From: Clostridiales bacterium
Lineage (GTDB): Bacteria; Bacillota; Clostridia; Christensenellales; Borkfalkiaceae
Direction: 5' to 3'
Length of the DNA stretch: 64,000 nt
Assembly (NCBI GenBank): GCA_015069615.1
Contig: SVIF01000006.1
Location: 1-64,000 of the forward strand
The notes beneath the pieces are model-generated. The model made no database searches. It was given only the letters and a program-made list of their open reading frames with translations, and was not told the DNA's origin. Below are positions 26,315 through 35,881 of this stretch, piece by piece. Each line of letters starts with the position of its first letter. The stretch's first letter is position 1. Position numbers and translations under genes: made by a program.

Positions 26315-27730
26315 ATGCAACTTGTAAAAAATGCGGAATATCAAGCAGTAATTTCCTCTTTCGGTGCAAATGGGGAAGGCGTTGTAAAAACCGAAGGAGT
26401 AACGGTGTTTATTCCTTACGCCATGCCCCAGGAAAAAGTACAGTTTAAAGTGTTAAAAGTTAAAAAGAATTATGCTTTTGGTAAAATTACGAAACTGTAC
26501 ACGCCTGCGGATGATCGCGTAAGGGCGACTTGCCCGGTGTTTGAAAAGTGTGGGGGCTGCCAACTGCAACACGTAAAATACGGCACGCAGTTAAAGTTTA
26601 AAACACAATTGGTCCACGATTGTTTCCGTAAAATTGCGGGCATGGAAGTGGATGTTGCCCCTTGCCAAAAAAGTGAAGAAGAATGGGCTTACCGAAATAA
26701 GTTACAGCTTCCCGTGTGTAGGGATGAAAAAGGAACGCACGTAGGTTTTTTTGCAGAAAATAGCCACCGTATCGTTGATATTCTTTCTTGTCCTATTCAT
26801 CCTGCTTGGTCTAAGGACGTAATTTCGGTTGTTCGTACGTATTTATCCACTTGCGGTGTTAAAGGCTATAACGAAGAATCGCATACAGGCGTATTACGGC
26901 ACGTTATCGTTAGGGAAGTGCGAAAAAAACTAATGATAGTTTTTGTTGTCAACGCAGAAGATTTGCCCTATAAAGAAAAGCTAATAGAGCTTTGCACCGA
27001 AAAATTTGGAGCATGTAGCCTATTTTATAACGTAAACCAAAAGGAAACCAACGTGATTTGCGGGGAAAATACGTTTTGTTTCTACGGAGAACCCCGTTTA
27101 GAAGCGGAAGAAATGGGGATTCGCTATGAGGCAGGCCCCCAAACTTTCTTGCAAATTAACGGTTCGGTACGAAAAAAAATATATGAAAAAGCGGTGAAAT
27201 TGGCCGTAAACGCGCCTGACACCGTTGTGATTGACGCATATAGTGGTGGCGGAATGATGACTGCTCTTTGCGCTAAATCTGCCAAACACGCCTACGGCAT
27301 AGAAATCGTACCCGAAGCAGTTGCTTGCGCTAACGCTTTGGCGGTAAAAAATGGTTTGCAAGATAAAATGACCAACGTTTGTGGGGATTGTGAGCAAGAA
27401 TTAGTGCCTTTGGTAGAAAAATTGCGTGCGCAAGGGGAACGAATTTCGGTTATTTTAGATCCACCTAGAAAAGGTTGCGCGGAATCTGTTTTACATACTG
27501 TTTTAAAGGCGAATCCCGATACCATTGTATACGTTTCTTGTAACCCTGCAAGTTTATCGCGGGATGTTGCAATCTTAACCAACCATTTAATTCGCAAGGA
27601 TGGGGAACTTGTGAAGAACGAAGCCCCTATTTCCGCTTACGAAGTCCTTTCCGTTGATCCGTACGACATGTTCCCACAAACCAAACATGTCGAAACTGTT
27701 GTTTGTCTAGTGCGAAAGAATCACTTTTAA
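26315..27730 (+). CDS. 23S rRNA (uracil-5-)-methyltransferase, RumA/RlmD family
   Basis: A 471-residue SAM-dependent RNA m5U methyltransferase. It has an N-terminal TRAM domain (about 1-60), a four-Cys [4Fe-4S] site (CPVFEKCGGCQLQH plus a later Cys), the SAM loop VIDAYSGGGMM, and the catalytic DPPRKGC with a second SCNPASLSRD motif. Which rRNA uridine is modified cannot be read from the sequence; Gram-positive RlmCD modifies two. ATG 26315 has AGGTGAAG upstream. Confidence 0.88.
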   Translation: MQLVKNAEYQAVISSFGANGEGVVKTEGVTVFIPYAMPQEKVQFKVLKVKKNYAFGKITKLYTPADDRVRATCPVFEKCGGCQLQHVKYGTQLKFKTQLVHDCFRKIAGMEVDVAPCQKSEEEWAYRNKLQLPVCRDEKGTHVGFFAENSHRIVDILSCPIHPAWSKDVISVVRTYLSTCGVKGYNEESHTGVLRHVIVREVRKKLMIVFVVNAEDLPYKEKLIELCTEKFGACSLFYNVNQKETNVICGENTFCFYGEPRLEAEEMGIRYEAGPQTFLQINGSVRKKIYEKAVKLAVNAPDTVVIDAYSGGGMMTALCAKSAKHAYGIEIVPEAVACANALAVKNGLQDKMTNVCGDCEQELVPLVEKLRAQGERISVILDPPRKGCAESVLHTVLKANPDTIVYVSCNPASLSRDVAILTNHLIRKDGELVKNEAPISAYEVLSVDPYDMFPQTKHVETVVCLVRKNHF

Positions 27731-27749
27731 GGTTTTGGGGAGATAACAT

Positions 27750-28667
27750 ATGAACGGTATTGAATTAATCAAAGCGTTAGCGGTTCCTACAGGGCCTGTT
27801 GACGTGGTTTTGGATACGGATGCGTATAATGAAATTGACGATCAGTACGCGATTGCGTATATGCTGAAAAATGCGGATAAGTTAAACTGCAAAGCTATTT
27901 ACGCCGCGCCTTTTTTTAACAACCGATCCACGTCGCCCGCGGACGGTATGTATAAAAGTTACGAAGAAATATTAAAGGTCTTGGATTTATGTGATAGAAA
28001 CGACCTTTGCGATAAAGTTTTTCACGGCTCTACCACCTATTTGCAAGATGAAAAAACCCCCGTAATTTCGGATGCTGCCAAACACTTAGCCGCCCTTGCT
28101 TCTACTTATAGCAAGGAAAACCCCTTATATATAGTAGAAATTGCTGCGATTACCAACGTGGCGTCCGCTATTTTATTAGATCCGACCATTATTGATAAAA
28201 TTGTAATCGTATGGCTAGGTGGGCATGCGTTGGAATGGCCCAACAATATGGAATTTAACTTGCATCAGGATGTAGCCGCGGCAAGAATTATATTCGGATG
28301 CAAAGCACCCCTTGTGCAATTGCCTTGTATGGGTGTTGTTTCCGCTTTTGATACCACGAAACCTGAGTTAGAATCGCGTTTAATGGGTAAAAACAAGCTT
28401 GCTGATTATCTTGCAAAAAACACCTTTGATTATATGAAGCATTTACCCGAAAACATAGCTTGGAGTAGGGCAATTTGGGACGTAACCGCGGTTGCGTGGT
28501 TGTTAAACGAAGGGGACGTGTTTATGAGTTCGCGCATCATACATGCGCCCATTCCTGAATACGATCACCACTACGCAAAAAGCGAAAACACTCATTTTAT
28601 GCGATATGTATACTATATTGATCGCGCCGCACTGTTTACCGATTTGTTTGACAAGCTTACGAAATAA
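27750..28667 (+). CDS. Inosine-uridine-type nucleoside hydrolase
   Basis: A 305-residue member of the IUNH family, which cleaves the N-glycosidic bond of ribonucleosides. The calcium-binding motif VVLDTDAYNEIDDQYAIAYML at the N-terminus holds the DxDxxxDD-type ligands. LGGHALEW and the C-terminal DVTAVAWLL (second Ca ligand region) are in place. The ATG is preceded by TTGGGGAG. It lies in a run with a PHP hydrolase, which may act on a related small phosphate or sugar. Base specificity is not predictable. Confidence 0.88.
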   Translation: MNGIELIKALAVPTGPVDVVLDTDAYNEIDDQYAIAYMLKNADKLNCKAIYAAPFFNNRSTSPADGMYKSYEEILKVLDLCDRNDLCDKVFHGSTTYLQDEKTPVISDAAKHLAALASTYSKENPLYIVEIAAITNVASAILLDPTIIDKIVIVWLGGHALEWPNNMEFNLHQDVAAARIIFGCKAPLVQLPCMGVVSAFDTTKPELESRLMGKNKLADYLAKNTFDYMKHLPENIAWSRAIWDVTAVAWLLNEGDVFMSSRIIHAPIPEYDHHYAKSENTHFMRYVYYIDRAALFTDLFDKLTK

Positions 28668-28682
28668 CTTTTGGCAAGAATT

Positions 28683-29417
28683 ATGGGATATAAATACGAA
28701 TTACATACGCACAACAAAATCGCTAGCCGTTGCGGTGGTTTTACCCCCGAAGAGCTTGTTACTACCTTCGTAGACCAAGGGTATACGGGGATTGCTGTAA
28801 CCGACCATTTTTTTAATGGGAACACTGCCGCACCCGGAAAGGAATTTCCGTGGAAGTATCGCGTTGAAAAGTACTGCGAAAGTTACGAACTTGTGAAAAA
28901 GGAAGGGGATAAGCGCGGGTTAGACGTGTTTTTTGGCTTTGAATATACCTCCCCGTCCTTTCACAGTTTGGACCATCATGCCGGTACGGATTTCTTAGTG
29001 TTTGGGATAGATAAGGAGTGGTTAATTCAAAATGGTGGGGATGTAGCCGAAGTTTCCACTTCCGAATATTTAAATCGCTGCCGTAAGGCGGGTGGAACGG
29101 TAATTCAAGCACACCCCTTTCGCCTTGCTAAGGAATATATGAACCATATTAGCCTATTCCCTGACTGTGTGGATGGGGTAGAGGTGCTAAACGGTAATCC
29201 CAACACGTTAGGAATTCCCAACGAGCTTGCCAAAGCATACGCTGAAAAAATGGGATTTTTTATGACAGCAGGTACGGATATTCATCATAATCATACGGCA
29301 AACCTTTGCGTAACCGAACTTAACCGCCGTGTAAAAGACGAATTTGATTTAATTAATGCACTTAAAGAAGGGAAACAAAAATTATACGTTACACCTAACT
29401 TGAAATACGTACCATAA
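28683..29417 (+). CDS. PHP-domain protein
   Basis: A 244-residue predicted metal-dependent phosphoesterase. YELHTHNKIASRCGG, TDHFF, FGFEY, IQAHPFR and TAGTDIHHNH mark the metal ligands of a PHP barrel. An in-frame TTG at 28671 is possible, but ATG 28683 gives the natural MGYKYELHTH start. No strong ribosome site is visible, so coupling to the nucleoside hydrolase 15 bases upstream is likely. The protein is distinct from the PHP protein at 23.4 kb. Substrate unknown. Confidence 0.83.
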   Translation: MGYKYELHTHNKIASRCGGFTPEELVTTFVDQGYTGIAVTDHFFNGNTAAPGKEFPWKYRVEKYCESYELVKKEGDKRGLDVFFGFEYTSPSFHSLDHHAGTDFLVFGIDKEWLIQNGGDVAEVSTSEYLNRCRKAGGTVIQAHPFRLAKEYMNHISLFPDCVDGVEVLNGNPNTLGIPNELAKAYAEKMGFFMTAGTDIHHNHTANLCVTELNRRVKDEFDLINALKEGKQKLYVTPNLKYVP

Positions 29418-29443
29418 TAAGCTAAATAAAGGTGATTATTTTT

Positions 29444-29779
29444 ATGGAAACCGCAACATTTTTGGATTTTCAAAAATTAGATATTCGCGTAGGTACAATT
29501 CTTAATGCCCAACCTTTTCAAAAGGCGAAAAGGCCGGCATATCAGTTAACAATTGATTTTGGTGAGGGGATTGGCGTTAAAAAATCTTCTGCACAAATTA
29601 CGCAAAAATACACACCTAGCTCGCTATTTGGTAAGCAAGTGCTAGCCGTTGTTAATTTTCCGCCCATGCAAATAGCAAATTTTATTTCCGAAGTTTTAGT
29701 GCTTGGCACGTATAGTGAAGGCGGGGTTGTTCTTGTAATCCCAGAACAAAATGTGAAAAACGGAGATAAATTAGGTTAA
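29444..29779 (+). CDS. csaA: CsaA-like tRNA-binding domain protein
   Basis: A 111-residue stand-alone OB-fold of the EMAP/tRNA-binding type, as in CsaA. LDIRVGTILNAQPFQKAKRPAYQL and the C-terminal FPPMQIANFISEVLVLG fit the family. In Bacillus CsaA has chaperone-like, secretion-related activity, though the fold binds tRNA. ATG 29444 has AAAGGTGA upstream, and a bidirectional terminator closes the unit. Confidence 0.9.
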   Translation: METATFLDFQKLDIRVGTILNAQPFQKAKRPAYQLTIDFGEGIGVKKSSAQITQKYTPSSLFGKQVLAVVNFPPMQIANFISEVLVLGTYSEGGVVLVIPEQNVKNGDKLG

Positions 29780-29791
29780 GAATAAAAAGAA

Positions 29792-29824
29792 AAGCCCCCG
29801 CTGGAATTTTCCAAGCGGGGGCTT
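29792..29824. terminator. Bidirectional terminator
   Basis: An 11-bp GC-rich stem (AAGCCCCCGCT with its complement) with an apical GG/CC extension. It lies between csaA (+) and the cytidylyltransferase (-). Confidence 0.9.
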
Positions 29825-29831
29825 AATACTA

Positions 29832-30254
29832 TTATTTCATTTTTTGTTTGATATCTGTGGTGGATACGCCTTGCGTGTAAGGTAAATATTCAATGGAAAC
29901 CCCAAGAGGTGCAAAGTCGGCCTCTGTTTGTAAATAACGGGGCGTTCCTTTCCAGTCGTCCCCCGAAAATAAAACGTCAAAATTAAAGCGCTTTAAGGCA
30001 AGCATTTTGTCGTTCGTGGTTGCAATATCAACAAGTTCTGCTTTATCAACGCACTTGAGTGCGCGTAAAATGCGGACCCTATCCCGTTCTTCAATCACTG
30101 GTTCTTTACCTTTAACGTTGCGTACGTAATCGTCATTGCAAACCCCAACAACTAAAAAGTCGCAATAAGATTTACAACGCTCTAAAAGGTTTAAATGACC
30201 AACGTGAAATAAATCAAAAACGCCGCACGTATATCCGATTTTATATTTTTTCAT
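29832..30254 (-). CDS. Nucleotidyltransferase of the glycerol-3-phosphate cytidylyltransferase type
   Basis: A 140-residue single-domain enzyme. The HxGH motif is HVGHLNLL near residue 17, preceded by GYTCGVFDLF. The ISTT-type C-terminal motif is QGVSTTDIK. TagD makes CDP-glycerol for teichoic acids, but short relatives use ethanolamine phosphate or other alcohol phosphates. No teichoic acid genes are adjacent. ATG 30254 has AGGGAG upstream; an earlier in-frame codon lacks support. Monocistronic. Confidence 0.85.
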   Translation of the reverse strand: MKKYKIGYTCGVFDLFHVGHLNLLERCKSYCDFLVVGVCNDDYVRNVKGKEPVIEERDRVRILRALKCVDKAELVDIATTNDKMLALKRFNFDVLFSGDDWKGTPRYLQTEADFAPLGVSIEYLPYTQGVSTTDIKQKMK

Positions 30255-30371
30255 AAGTATCTCCCTCATTTTTTCCTTAAAAATTATAGCACCTTTATAA
30301 AAAAAAGTCAATAGCAAAATTTTGGTAAAGCTGAAAATTTATTCCTTTTATGAAGTTCTATTTTAAAGGAA

Positions 30372-30423
30372 AATGCATAAATGCAAAAATATGCAGTAAA
30401 TATGCATAAATATATGGTATAAT
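30372..30423 (+). promoter_or_regulatory. Extended -10 promoter with repeated ArgR-like half-sites
   Basis: Four TGCA cores, mostly as TGCAT with A/T flanks, stand 8-11 bases apart (30374-30406). They lie directly upstream of TGGTATAAT, an extended -10 box with TATAAT at 30418-30423 and no good -35. This AT-flanked TGCAT/ATGCA spacing resembles ARG boxes and would block the promoter when ArgR plus arginine binds. No argR gene is in the window. Confidence 0.45.
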
Positions 30424-30463
30424 TTATAATTATTAAAAAAATATTCAAAAAAAGGAGGTTTTT

Positions 30464-30505
30464 GTGCATAAAATTACTTGCCAAACAAAGAAAAAAAAGG
30501 TATAA
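30464..30505 (+). CDS. Possible 13-residue leader peptide before argC
   Basis: AAAGGAGG stands 5 bases before GTG 30464, which opens the frame MHKITCQTKKKKV and then TAA. A ribosome site this strong in front of a tiny frame is unlikely to be random. The frame contains a run of four lysine codons but no arginine codon. Its 3' part overlaps the second promoter. Translation could modulate transcription or mRNA stability; this is inference. Confidence 0.35.
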   Translation: MHKITCQTKKKKV

Positions 30506-30506
30506 T
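30478..30506 (+). promoter_or_regulatory. Second sigma-A promoter of the arg operon
   Basis: TTGCCA (30478-30483), 17-base spacer, perfect TATAAT (30501-30506), 48 bases before the argC start. It lies inside the small leader frame. Confidence 0.75.
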
Positions 30507-30553
30507 AGAATGGTAGAAAAATAGGGGGTATGTTTTACCCCGAAAGGATATTC

Positions 30554-31480
30554 ATGAAAACGGTTTTTATTGACGGAAAGGCTGGAACAACGGGATTGAG
30601 AATTGAAGAACGTCTTTTCAATAGAAAGGACGTAACAATTGTTTCTTTGCCCGAAGAATTTAGAAAAGATGCTGGAAAGAGAAAAGAAATTATTAACGAT
30701 TCGGATATCGTTTTCTTATGTTTGCCAGACGCGGCCGCTATTGATGCGGTAGCCATGGTGGAAAATCCGAACGTAACGATAATTGACGCCTCTACTGCCC
30801 ACCGCACGAAGGATGACTGGGCATACGGTTTCCCTGAACTTTCTTCCGCCTTCCGTGAAAAGGTAGTTTCATCTAAGCGTATTGCTGTGCCCGGTTGCCA
30901 TGCAAGCGGTTTTATTGCGCTTGTTTACCCCTTAATTGAAAATGGGATTTTGGATAAAAGCACGCTTTTAACCGCGCATTCTATCACCGGTTATAGCGGT
31001 GGGGGTAAGGGAATGATTGCAGAATATGCAGATGCCAACCGAAGCTCGCTTTTAAACGCACCACGTCAGTACGGAATTTCGCAAGCCCATAAGCACTTAC
31101 CCGAAATGGTAAAAATGACTTGTTTGGAAAACGCCCCTGCGTTTATGCCTATCGTTGCAGATTTTTATTCGGGCATGGAAGTTACCGTTCCGTTATTTGC
31201 TAACCAAATCAAGGGTGGCATGGCGGCAATTAAAGAAGTATATCGCAATAAATACCAAGGTCCTATCGTAACTTTTAAAGAAAATGCTGATGAAGGCGGA
31301 TTCCTTTCCGCGGGTGCGCTGTCGGGTAAGGACAGTATGGAAATTCAAGTCCATGGCAATGAAGAACGTATTTTACTAGTTGCCAGGTACGATAATCTTG
31401 GAAAAGGTGCTTCGGGCGCGGCTGTGGAATGTTTAAACTATAAGTTAGGGTGCTTACCTACCGAAACCTTGGTTTTATAA
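30554..31480 (+). CDS. argC: N-acetyl-gamma-glutamyl-phosphate reductase (short form)
   Basis: NADPH-dependent reductase, third step of arginine synthesis. It is 308 residues, the shorter uncommon form. The N-terminal dinucleotide loop reads DGKAGTTGLRI, and the catalytic cysteine is Cys115 in VPGCHASG. HSITGYSGGGKGM and QAHKHLPEM follow. An in-frame ATG at 30530 has only AGGGGGT directly against it, so ATG 30554 with AAAGGA upstream is chosen. First gene of argCJBDF. Confidence 0.93.
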   Translation: MKTVFIDGKAGTTGLRIEERLFNRKDVTIVSLPEEFRKDAGKRKEIINDSDIVFLCLPDAAAIDAVAMVENPNVTIIDASTAHRTKDDWAYGFPELSSAFREKVVSSKRIAVPGCHASGFIALVYPLIENGILDKSTLLTAHSITGYSGGGKGMIAEYADANRSSLLNAPRQYGISQAHKHLPEMVKMTCLENAPAFMPIVADFYSGMEVTVPLFANQIKGGMAAIKEVYRNKYQGPIVTFKENADEGGFLSAGALSGKDSMEIQVHGNEERILLVARYDNLGKGASGAAVECLNYKLGCLPTETLVL

Positions 31481-31493
31481 TGGAGAAAACAGT

Positions 31494-32705
31494 ATGAAGA
31501 TGATTGATGGCGGCATTTGTGCCGCAAAAGGATTTACCGCAAGCGGTGTGCATGCGGGGATTCGTAAAAATAGAACGAAAAAAGATTTATCCTTAATTTA
31601 TTCGGAGGTTTCTGCATCTGCAGCGGCAGTTTATACAACAAACTTAGTAAAGGGTGCGCCCCTTTTGGTTACCAAGGAAAACTTAGCAGGCGGCAAAGCG
31701 CGCGCGATAATTTGCAATAGTGGTAACGCAAACACTTGCAATGCGAATGGTGTAGAAATTGCCCGCGAAACTTGCGCCCTTTTAGCAAAGGAATTAAACG
31801 TTTCGGAAAAAGAAATCGTGGTTGCTTCTACGGGTGTAATCGGTCAACCTTTGGATATTACCCCTATTAAAAATGCCATTCCCGAGTTGGTAAAAGAGTT
31901 GGGAAATCACAGTGATGCGGCTGCGGAAGGTATTATGACTACCGATACGGTAAAAAAGGAAGTTGCCCTTTCCTTTACCGTAGGTGGAAAAGAATGTAAA
32001 ATCGGCGGTATCGCCAAAGGTTCGGGTATGATTCATCCTAACATGGCAACGATGCTTGTATTTATTACTACGGACTGCAATATTTCCACCGCAATGCTAC
32101 AAAAAGCACTTTCAACGGATATTGAAAACACCTTTAATATGGTGAGTGTGGACGGAGATACTTCCACCAACGATATGGTTACCGTTTTGGCTAACGGTCT
32201 TGCTGGAAACGCTGAAATTACCGAAGAAGGGGAAGACTTCGCTGCATTTATGCAAGCCTTAAACACCGTAACTGTGTATCTTTGCAAAAAGATTGCAGGG
32301 GATGGGGAAGGTGCTTCTAAAATGCTGGAATGTGAAGTTTTCGGTGCAAGAGATGAAAAAACTGCAAAAATCACCGCAAAAAGCGTAATTTGCTCCTCTC
32401 TTGTTAAAGCTGCTATGTTTGGTTCGGATGCAAACTGGGGTAGAGTGCTTTGCGCAATCGGTTACAGTGGTGCAGACGTTGACGTGAAGAAGATTGACGT
32501 TTCTTTCCGTTCCAACAAGGGGGAAGTTCCCGTATGTCGCAACGGAGCGGGCATTGATTTTTCAGAAGAAATCGCAAAAGAAATTTTATTGGAAAATGAA
32601 ATCATAATTTCGGTAAACTTAAACAGCGGAAACGCAAAAAGTGTTGCATGGGGTTGCGATTTAACCTACGAATACGTAAAAATTAACGGCGATTATCGCA
32701 CATAA
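31494..32705 (+). CDS. argJ: Bifunctional ornithine acetyltransferase / N-acetylglutamate synthase
   Basis: Recycles the acetyl group from acetylornithine to glutamate; bifunctional forms also acetylate glutamate from acetyl-CoA. The precursor is 403 residues. Autocleavage is expected before Thr186 in HPNMATML, where the new N-terminal Thr is the nucleophile. KGSGMIHPN and GDTSTNDM are signature elements. Presence in an operon without argE or argA fits a cyclic pathway. GAGAAAAC precedes the start. Confidence 0.94.
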   Translation: MKMIDGGICAAKGFTASGVHAGIRKNRTKKDLSLIYSEVSASAAAVYTTNLVKGAPLLVTKENLAGGKARAIICNSGNANTCNANGVEIARETCALLAKELNVSEKEIVVASTGVIGQPLDITPIKNAIPELVKELGNHSDAAAEGIMTTDTVKKEVALSFTVGGKECKIGGIAKGSGMIHPNMATMLVFITTDCNISTAMLQKALSTDIENTFNMVSVDGDTSTNDMVTVLANGLAGNAEITEEGEDFAAFMQALNTVTVYLCKKIAGDGEGASKMLECEVFGARDEKTAKITAKSVICSSLVKAAMFGSDANWGRVLCAIGYSGADVDVKKIDVSFRSNKGEVPVCRNGAGIDFSEEIAKEILLENEIIISVNLNSGNAKSVAWGCDLTYEYVKINGDYRT

Positions 32706-32715
32706 GGAGAACGTA

Positions 32716-33600
32716 ATGGATTTACATCTTACCAACGCAGGGCGTGCGGAAGTCTTAACCCAAGCCCTTCCGTATATTCAAAAATATTACGGCAAAGTAG
32801 TCGTTATTAAATATGGCGGCAATGCCATGGTTAACGAAACGCTAAAACAACAGGTGATGGAAGATATCGTTCTTTTGCACCTTGTTGGCATTAAAATCGT
32901 TTTGGTGCATGGCGGCGGTCCCGAAATCACCGAAACCTTACAAAAAGTAGGAAAAACCACCGAATTTGTTGGCGGACTACGCGTTACAGATAAGGAAACG
33001 GTAGACGTGGTACAAATGGTGCTTGCTGGTAAAATTAACAAAAGTTTAGTGAATCTTTTGGGCTTGAACGGTGGGAAAGCGGTTGGTCTTTCGGGATTAG
33101 ACGGGCGCATGATTCGTGCAAAAATGAAGGATGAACGCTTGGGCTATGTTGGCGACGTGGTGGATGTGGACGTTTCCCCCATACAAGACCTTTTGGAAAA
33201 AGATTATATCCCCGTTGTTTCCACGTTAGGTTGTGATGACGAAGGGAACGTGTATAACATTAATGCGGATACCGCTGCAGCATTTATTGCGGGCAAAATG
33301 AAAGCTTCCCGTTTAATTATGATGACGGATATTGAAGGTATTTTGCGCGATAGAAACGATCCTAAATCTTTAATTCCTTTGATTGATTTAAAGGAGGCGG
33401 ACGAACTGTTTAAGGACGGCGTTATTTCGGGTGGAATGATCCCCAAAGTAGATTGCTGCATCACCGCAATTCACAAAGGCGTAAGAAAGGTTATCATTTT
33501 GGACGGTCGCGTTCCTCACGCCTTGCTGATTGAAACCATGACGGACGAAGGTGCGGGTACCATGGTTGTTAAGGAGAAAAAAGATGGAAATGACTTCTAA
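32716..33600 (+). CDS. argB: Acetylglutamate kinase
   Basis: Phosphorylates N-acetylglutamate, second step of the pathway. The amino-acid-kinase fold is evident: VIKYGGNAM at the start, LVHGGGPEI for substrate, and later DIEGILRDRNDPKSLI and SGGMIPKVDCC. At 294 residues it has the N-terminal helix seen in arginine-inhibited hexameric kinases, so feedback inhibition is likely. AAGGAGA is upstream. It overlaps argD by 17 bases. Confidence 0.95.
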   Translation: MDLHLTNAGRAEVLTQALPYIQKYYGKVVVIKYGGNAMVNETLKQQVMEDIVLLHLVGIKIVLVHGGGPEITETLQKVGKTTEFVGGLRVTDKETVDVVQMVLAGKINKSLVNLLGLNGGKAVGLSGLDGRMIRAKMKDERLGYVGDVVDVDVSPIQDLLEKDYIPVVSTLGCDDEGNVYNINADTAAAFIAGKMKASRLIMMTDIEGILRDRNDPKSLIPLIDLKEADELFKDGVISGGMIPKVDCCITAIHKGVRKVIILDGRVPHALLIETMTDEGAGTMVVKEKKDGNDF

Positions 33601-34762
33601 GTTTCGTCATGAAGCTTTTCTTGCCGATACCTACAATCGTTTTCCTGTGCAAATCGTAAGGGGAAAGGGTTCCCTTCTATATGATGAAAAGGGGAAAGAA
33701 TATATTGACTTCAACTCCGGAATTGCCGTAAACACGTTTGGTATGTGTGATGATGAATGGATTGCTGCCGTTACAGCACAAATGCAAAAATTTCAACATA
33801 CTTCAAACTTGTTTTATAACAATCCAGCAGCTGAACTAGCAGAAAAACTATGTATGCGTACGGGCGCAAAGCGGGTGTTCTTCTCCAATTCAGGTGCTGA
33901 AGCTAATGAATGTGCGCTAAAAATTGCAAAGAAATACGCCCTATATAAAAAGGGCGAAGGCAATCACACCATCATTTCCATGCAAAGTAGTTTCCATGGT
34001 AGAACTATGGCAACCTTGGCGGCAACCGGGCAAGAAGCGTTGCATGATGATTTCTTACCTTTGCCCGAACGTTATATTTACGTTCGCCCCAACGATACTA
34101 TGGGTTTAAACAAAGCCATGAACGAAAACGGCGTTGCTGCGGTTATCGTTGAAATTGTACAAGGGGAAGGAGGTGTGAAACCCTTAGAGCAAGCGTACTT
34201 AAAAAGCATTGAATCCTTTTGTAGACAAAAAAGCGCAGTGTTTATTATTGACGAAGTACAAACGGGAAACGGAAGAACGGGTTCGTTATTTGCTTACGAG
34301 CAGTATGGTTTAAAGCCCGACGTGGTAACCACGGCAAAAGGCTTAGGCGGGGGGCTTCCCATCGGCGCTACCTTATTATTTAATAAGGTGGAAGACGTGT
34401 TAACCCCCGGATCGCACGGTTCAACTTTTGGTGGCAACCCCTTGGCTTGCGCTGGTGCGCTTTCTATTTTAAACCGCATTGATGACGATCTTTTGGCAGA
34501 CGTTCGCAAAAAATCCAAATATTTAATTGATAAATTCAAGGATGCGGAAGGGGTTAACTTTGTAACCGGGCTTGGGCTTATGCTTGGTATTGATACTAAA
34601 CTTCCTGTTGCGGATATTTTAGATAATTGTATTTCTTTGGGTGTTTTGCCCATTCGTGCAAAAGAAAAAATTCGTATTTTACCCCCCCTAAATATTCCTT
34701 TTGACCTATTAGAAAAGGGGACGGATTTATTACTAAAAGCAATTCGTGGAGAACGTGCATGA
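33584..34762 (+). CDS. argD: Acetylornithine aminotransferase
   Basis: Class III PLP aminotransferase of 392 residues that makes N-acetylornithine. [47 protein letters not shown] and the Schiff-base lysine in [14 protein letters not shown] are all present. Related enzymes also work in lysine synthesis. ATG 33584 has AAGGAGA upstream inside argB. It ends in an ATGA overlap with argF. Confidence 0.94.
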   Translation: MEMTSKFRHEAFLADTYNRFPVQIVRGKGSLLYDEKGKEYIDFNSGIAVNTFGMCDDEWIAAVTAQMQKFQHTSNLFYNNPAAELAEKLCMRTGAKRVFFSNSGAEANECALKIAKKYALYKKGEGNHTIISMQSSFHGRTMATLAATGQEALHDDFLPLPERYIYVRPNDTMGLNKAMNENGVAAVIVEIVQGEGGVKPLEQAYLKSIESFCRQKSAVFIIDEVQTGNGRTGSLFAYEQYGLKPDVVTTAKGLGGGLPIGATLLFNKVEDVLTPGSHGSTFGGNPLACAGALSILNRIDDDLLADVRKKSKYLIDKFKDAEGVNFVTGLGLMLGIDTKLPVADILDNCISLGVLPIRAKEKIRILPPLNIPFDLLEKGTDLLLKAIRGERA

Positions 34763-35754
34763 AAAATTTAAGTTTTTTGAAAGGTAAAGATTTTTTAAAA
34801 TTATTAGATCTAACCCCCACACAAATTGAAAAGTTAATTTTCTTGGCGGCGGATTTTAAAAAGAAGAAAAAGGCGGGCAAGCGCCATGAATATTTCAAAG
34901 GAAAGAATATTGCCTTAATTTTTGAAAAGACCAGTACGCGCACCCGTTGTAGCTTTGAAGTAGCCGCACGCGATTTAGGCATGGGCGTTACTTACTTGGA
35001 TTCGCAAGGATCGCAAATCGGTAAAAAGGAAAGTATTGCGGATACCGCCCGCGTTTTGTCGGGGATTTATGATGGCATTGAATACCGCGGGTTTGGTCAA
35101 AACTTGGTGGAAGAACTGGCTACTTACGCTTCAGTTCCCGTTTGGAACGGTTTGACGAACGAATTCCACCCCACACAAATTCTTGCCGATTTCTTAACGA
35201 TTCATGAACGTTTTGGTAAGATAAAAGGAATTAAGCTTGTTTACATGGGTGATGCGCGTTATAATATGGGCAATTCGCTTATGGTTGGTGCAGCAAAAAT
35301 GGGTATGGATTTTGTTGCATGCGCACCTAAAAAATATCAGCCCGCAGAAGACCTTGTAAAAACTTGCAAAGAAATTGCCGCACAAACGGGTGGATCTATT
35401 ACTTTAGAAGCGGATCCCATGGTTGCGGTAAAAGACGCCAATGTAATTTATACGGACGTATGGGTTTCTATGGGTGAACCGGTATCTGTTTGGGAAGAAC
35501 GCATTAGTGAACTTTCCCCCTATCAAGTAAACAAAGCCTTAATGGATGCGGCGGCTGAAAACGTTGTATTTATGCACTGCTTACCTGCTTTCCACGATAT
35601 GAAAACTACCGTAGGGAAGGAAATGGGTGAAAAATTTAATAGAACGGAAATGGAAGTAACGGACGAAGTGTTTGAAAGTGAAAAGTCCATTGTGTTTCAA
35701 GAGGCAGAAAACCGTATGCATACCATTAAAGCGGTTATGGCAGCAACTTTATAA
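34759..35754 (+). CDS. argF: Ornithine carbamoyltransferase
   Basis: Makes citrulline from ornithine and carbamoyl phosphate. It is 331 residues. The carbamoyl-phosphate motif STRTRCSFE and the ornithine motif HCLPA (MHCLPAFHD) are intact, and [12 protein letters not shown] is present. The ATGA overlap with argD shows coupling. Last gene of the operon; argG and argH are not in the window. Placement in an anabolic operon supports argF rather than catabolic arcB. Confidence 0.95.
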   Translation: MKNLSFLKGKDFLKLLDLTPTQIEKLIFLAADFKKKKKAGKRHEYFKGKNIALIFEKTSTRTRCSFEVAARDLGMGVTYLDSQGSQIGKKESIADTARVLSGIYDGIEYRGFGQNLVEELATYASVPVWNGLTNEFHPTQILADFLTIHERFGKIKGIKLVYMGDARYNMGNSLMVGAAKMGMDFVACAPKKYQPAEDLVKTCKEIAAQTGGSITLEADPMVAVKDANVIYTDVWVSMGEPVSVWEERISELSPYQVNKALMDAAAENVVFMHCLPAFHDMKTTVGKEMGEKFNRTEMEVTDEVFESEKSIVFQEAENRMHTIKAVMAATL

Positions 35755-35792
35755 TAATGAAATTTTTCTATAGTTTGGATTATAAAAATTTT

Positions 35793-35824
35793 CGGTGGAA
35801 TAAAATATTCCACCGATTTTTTTA
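35793..35824 (+). terminator. Terminator of the arg operon
   Basis: A 10-bp stem (TCGGTGGAAT with its complement) around AAAAT, followed by a run of seven T. Confidence 0.93.
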
Positions 35825-35881
35825 TAAGGTATTGATAATTTGTGCGATATGTGATATGATATTGATATAGGAGTGTTGCTT

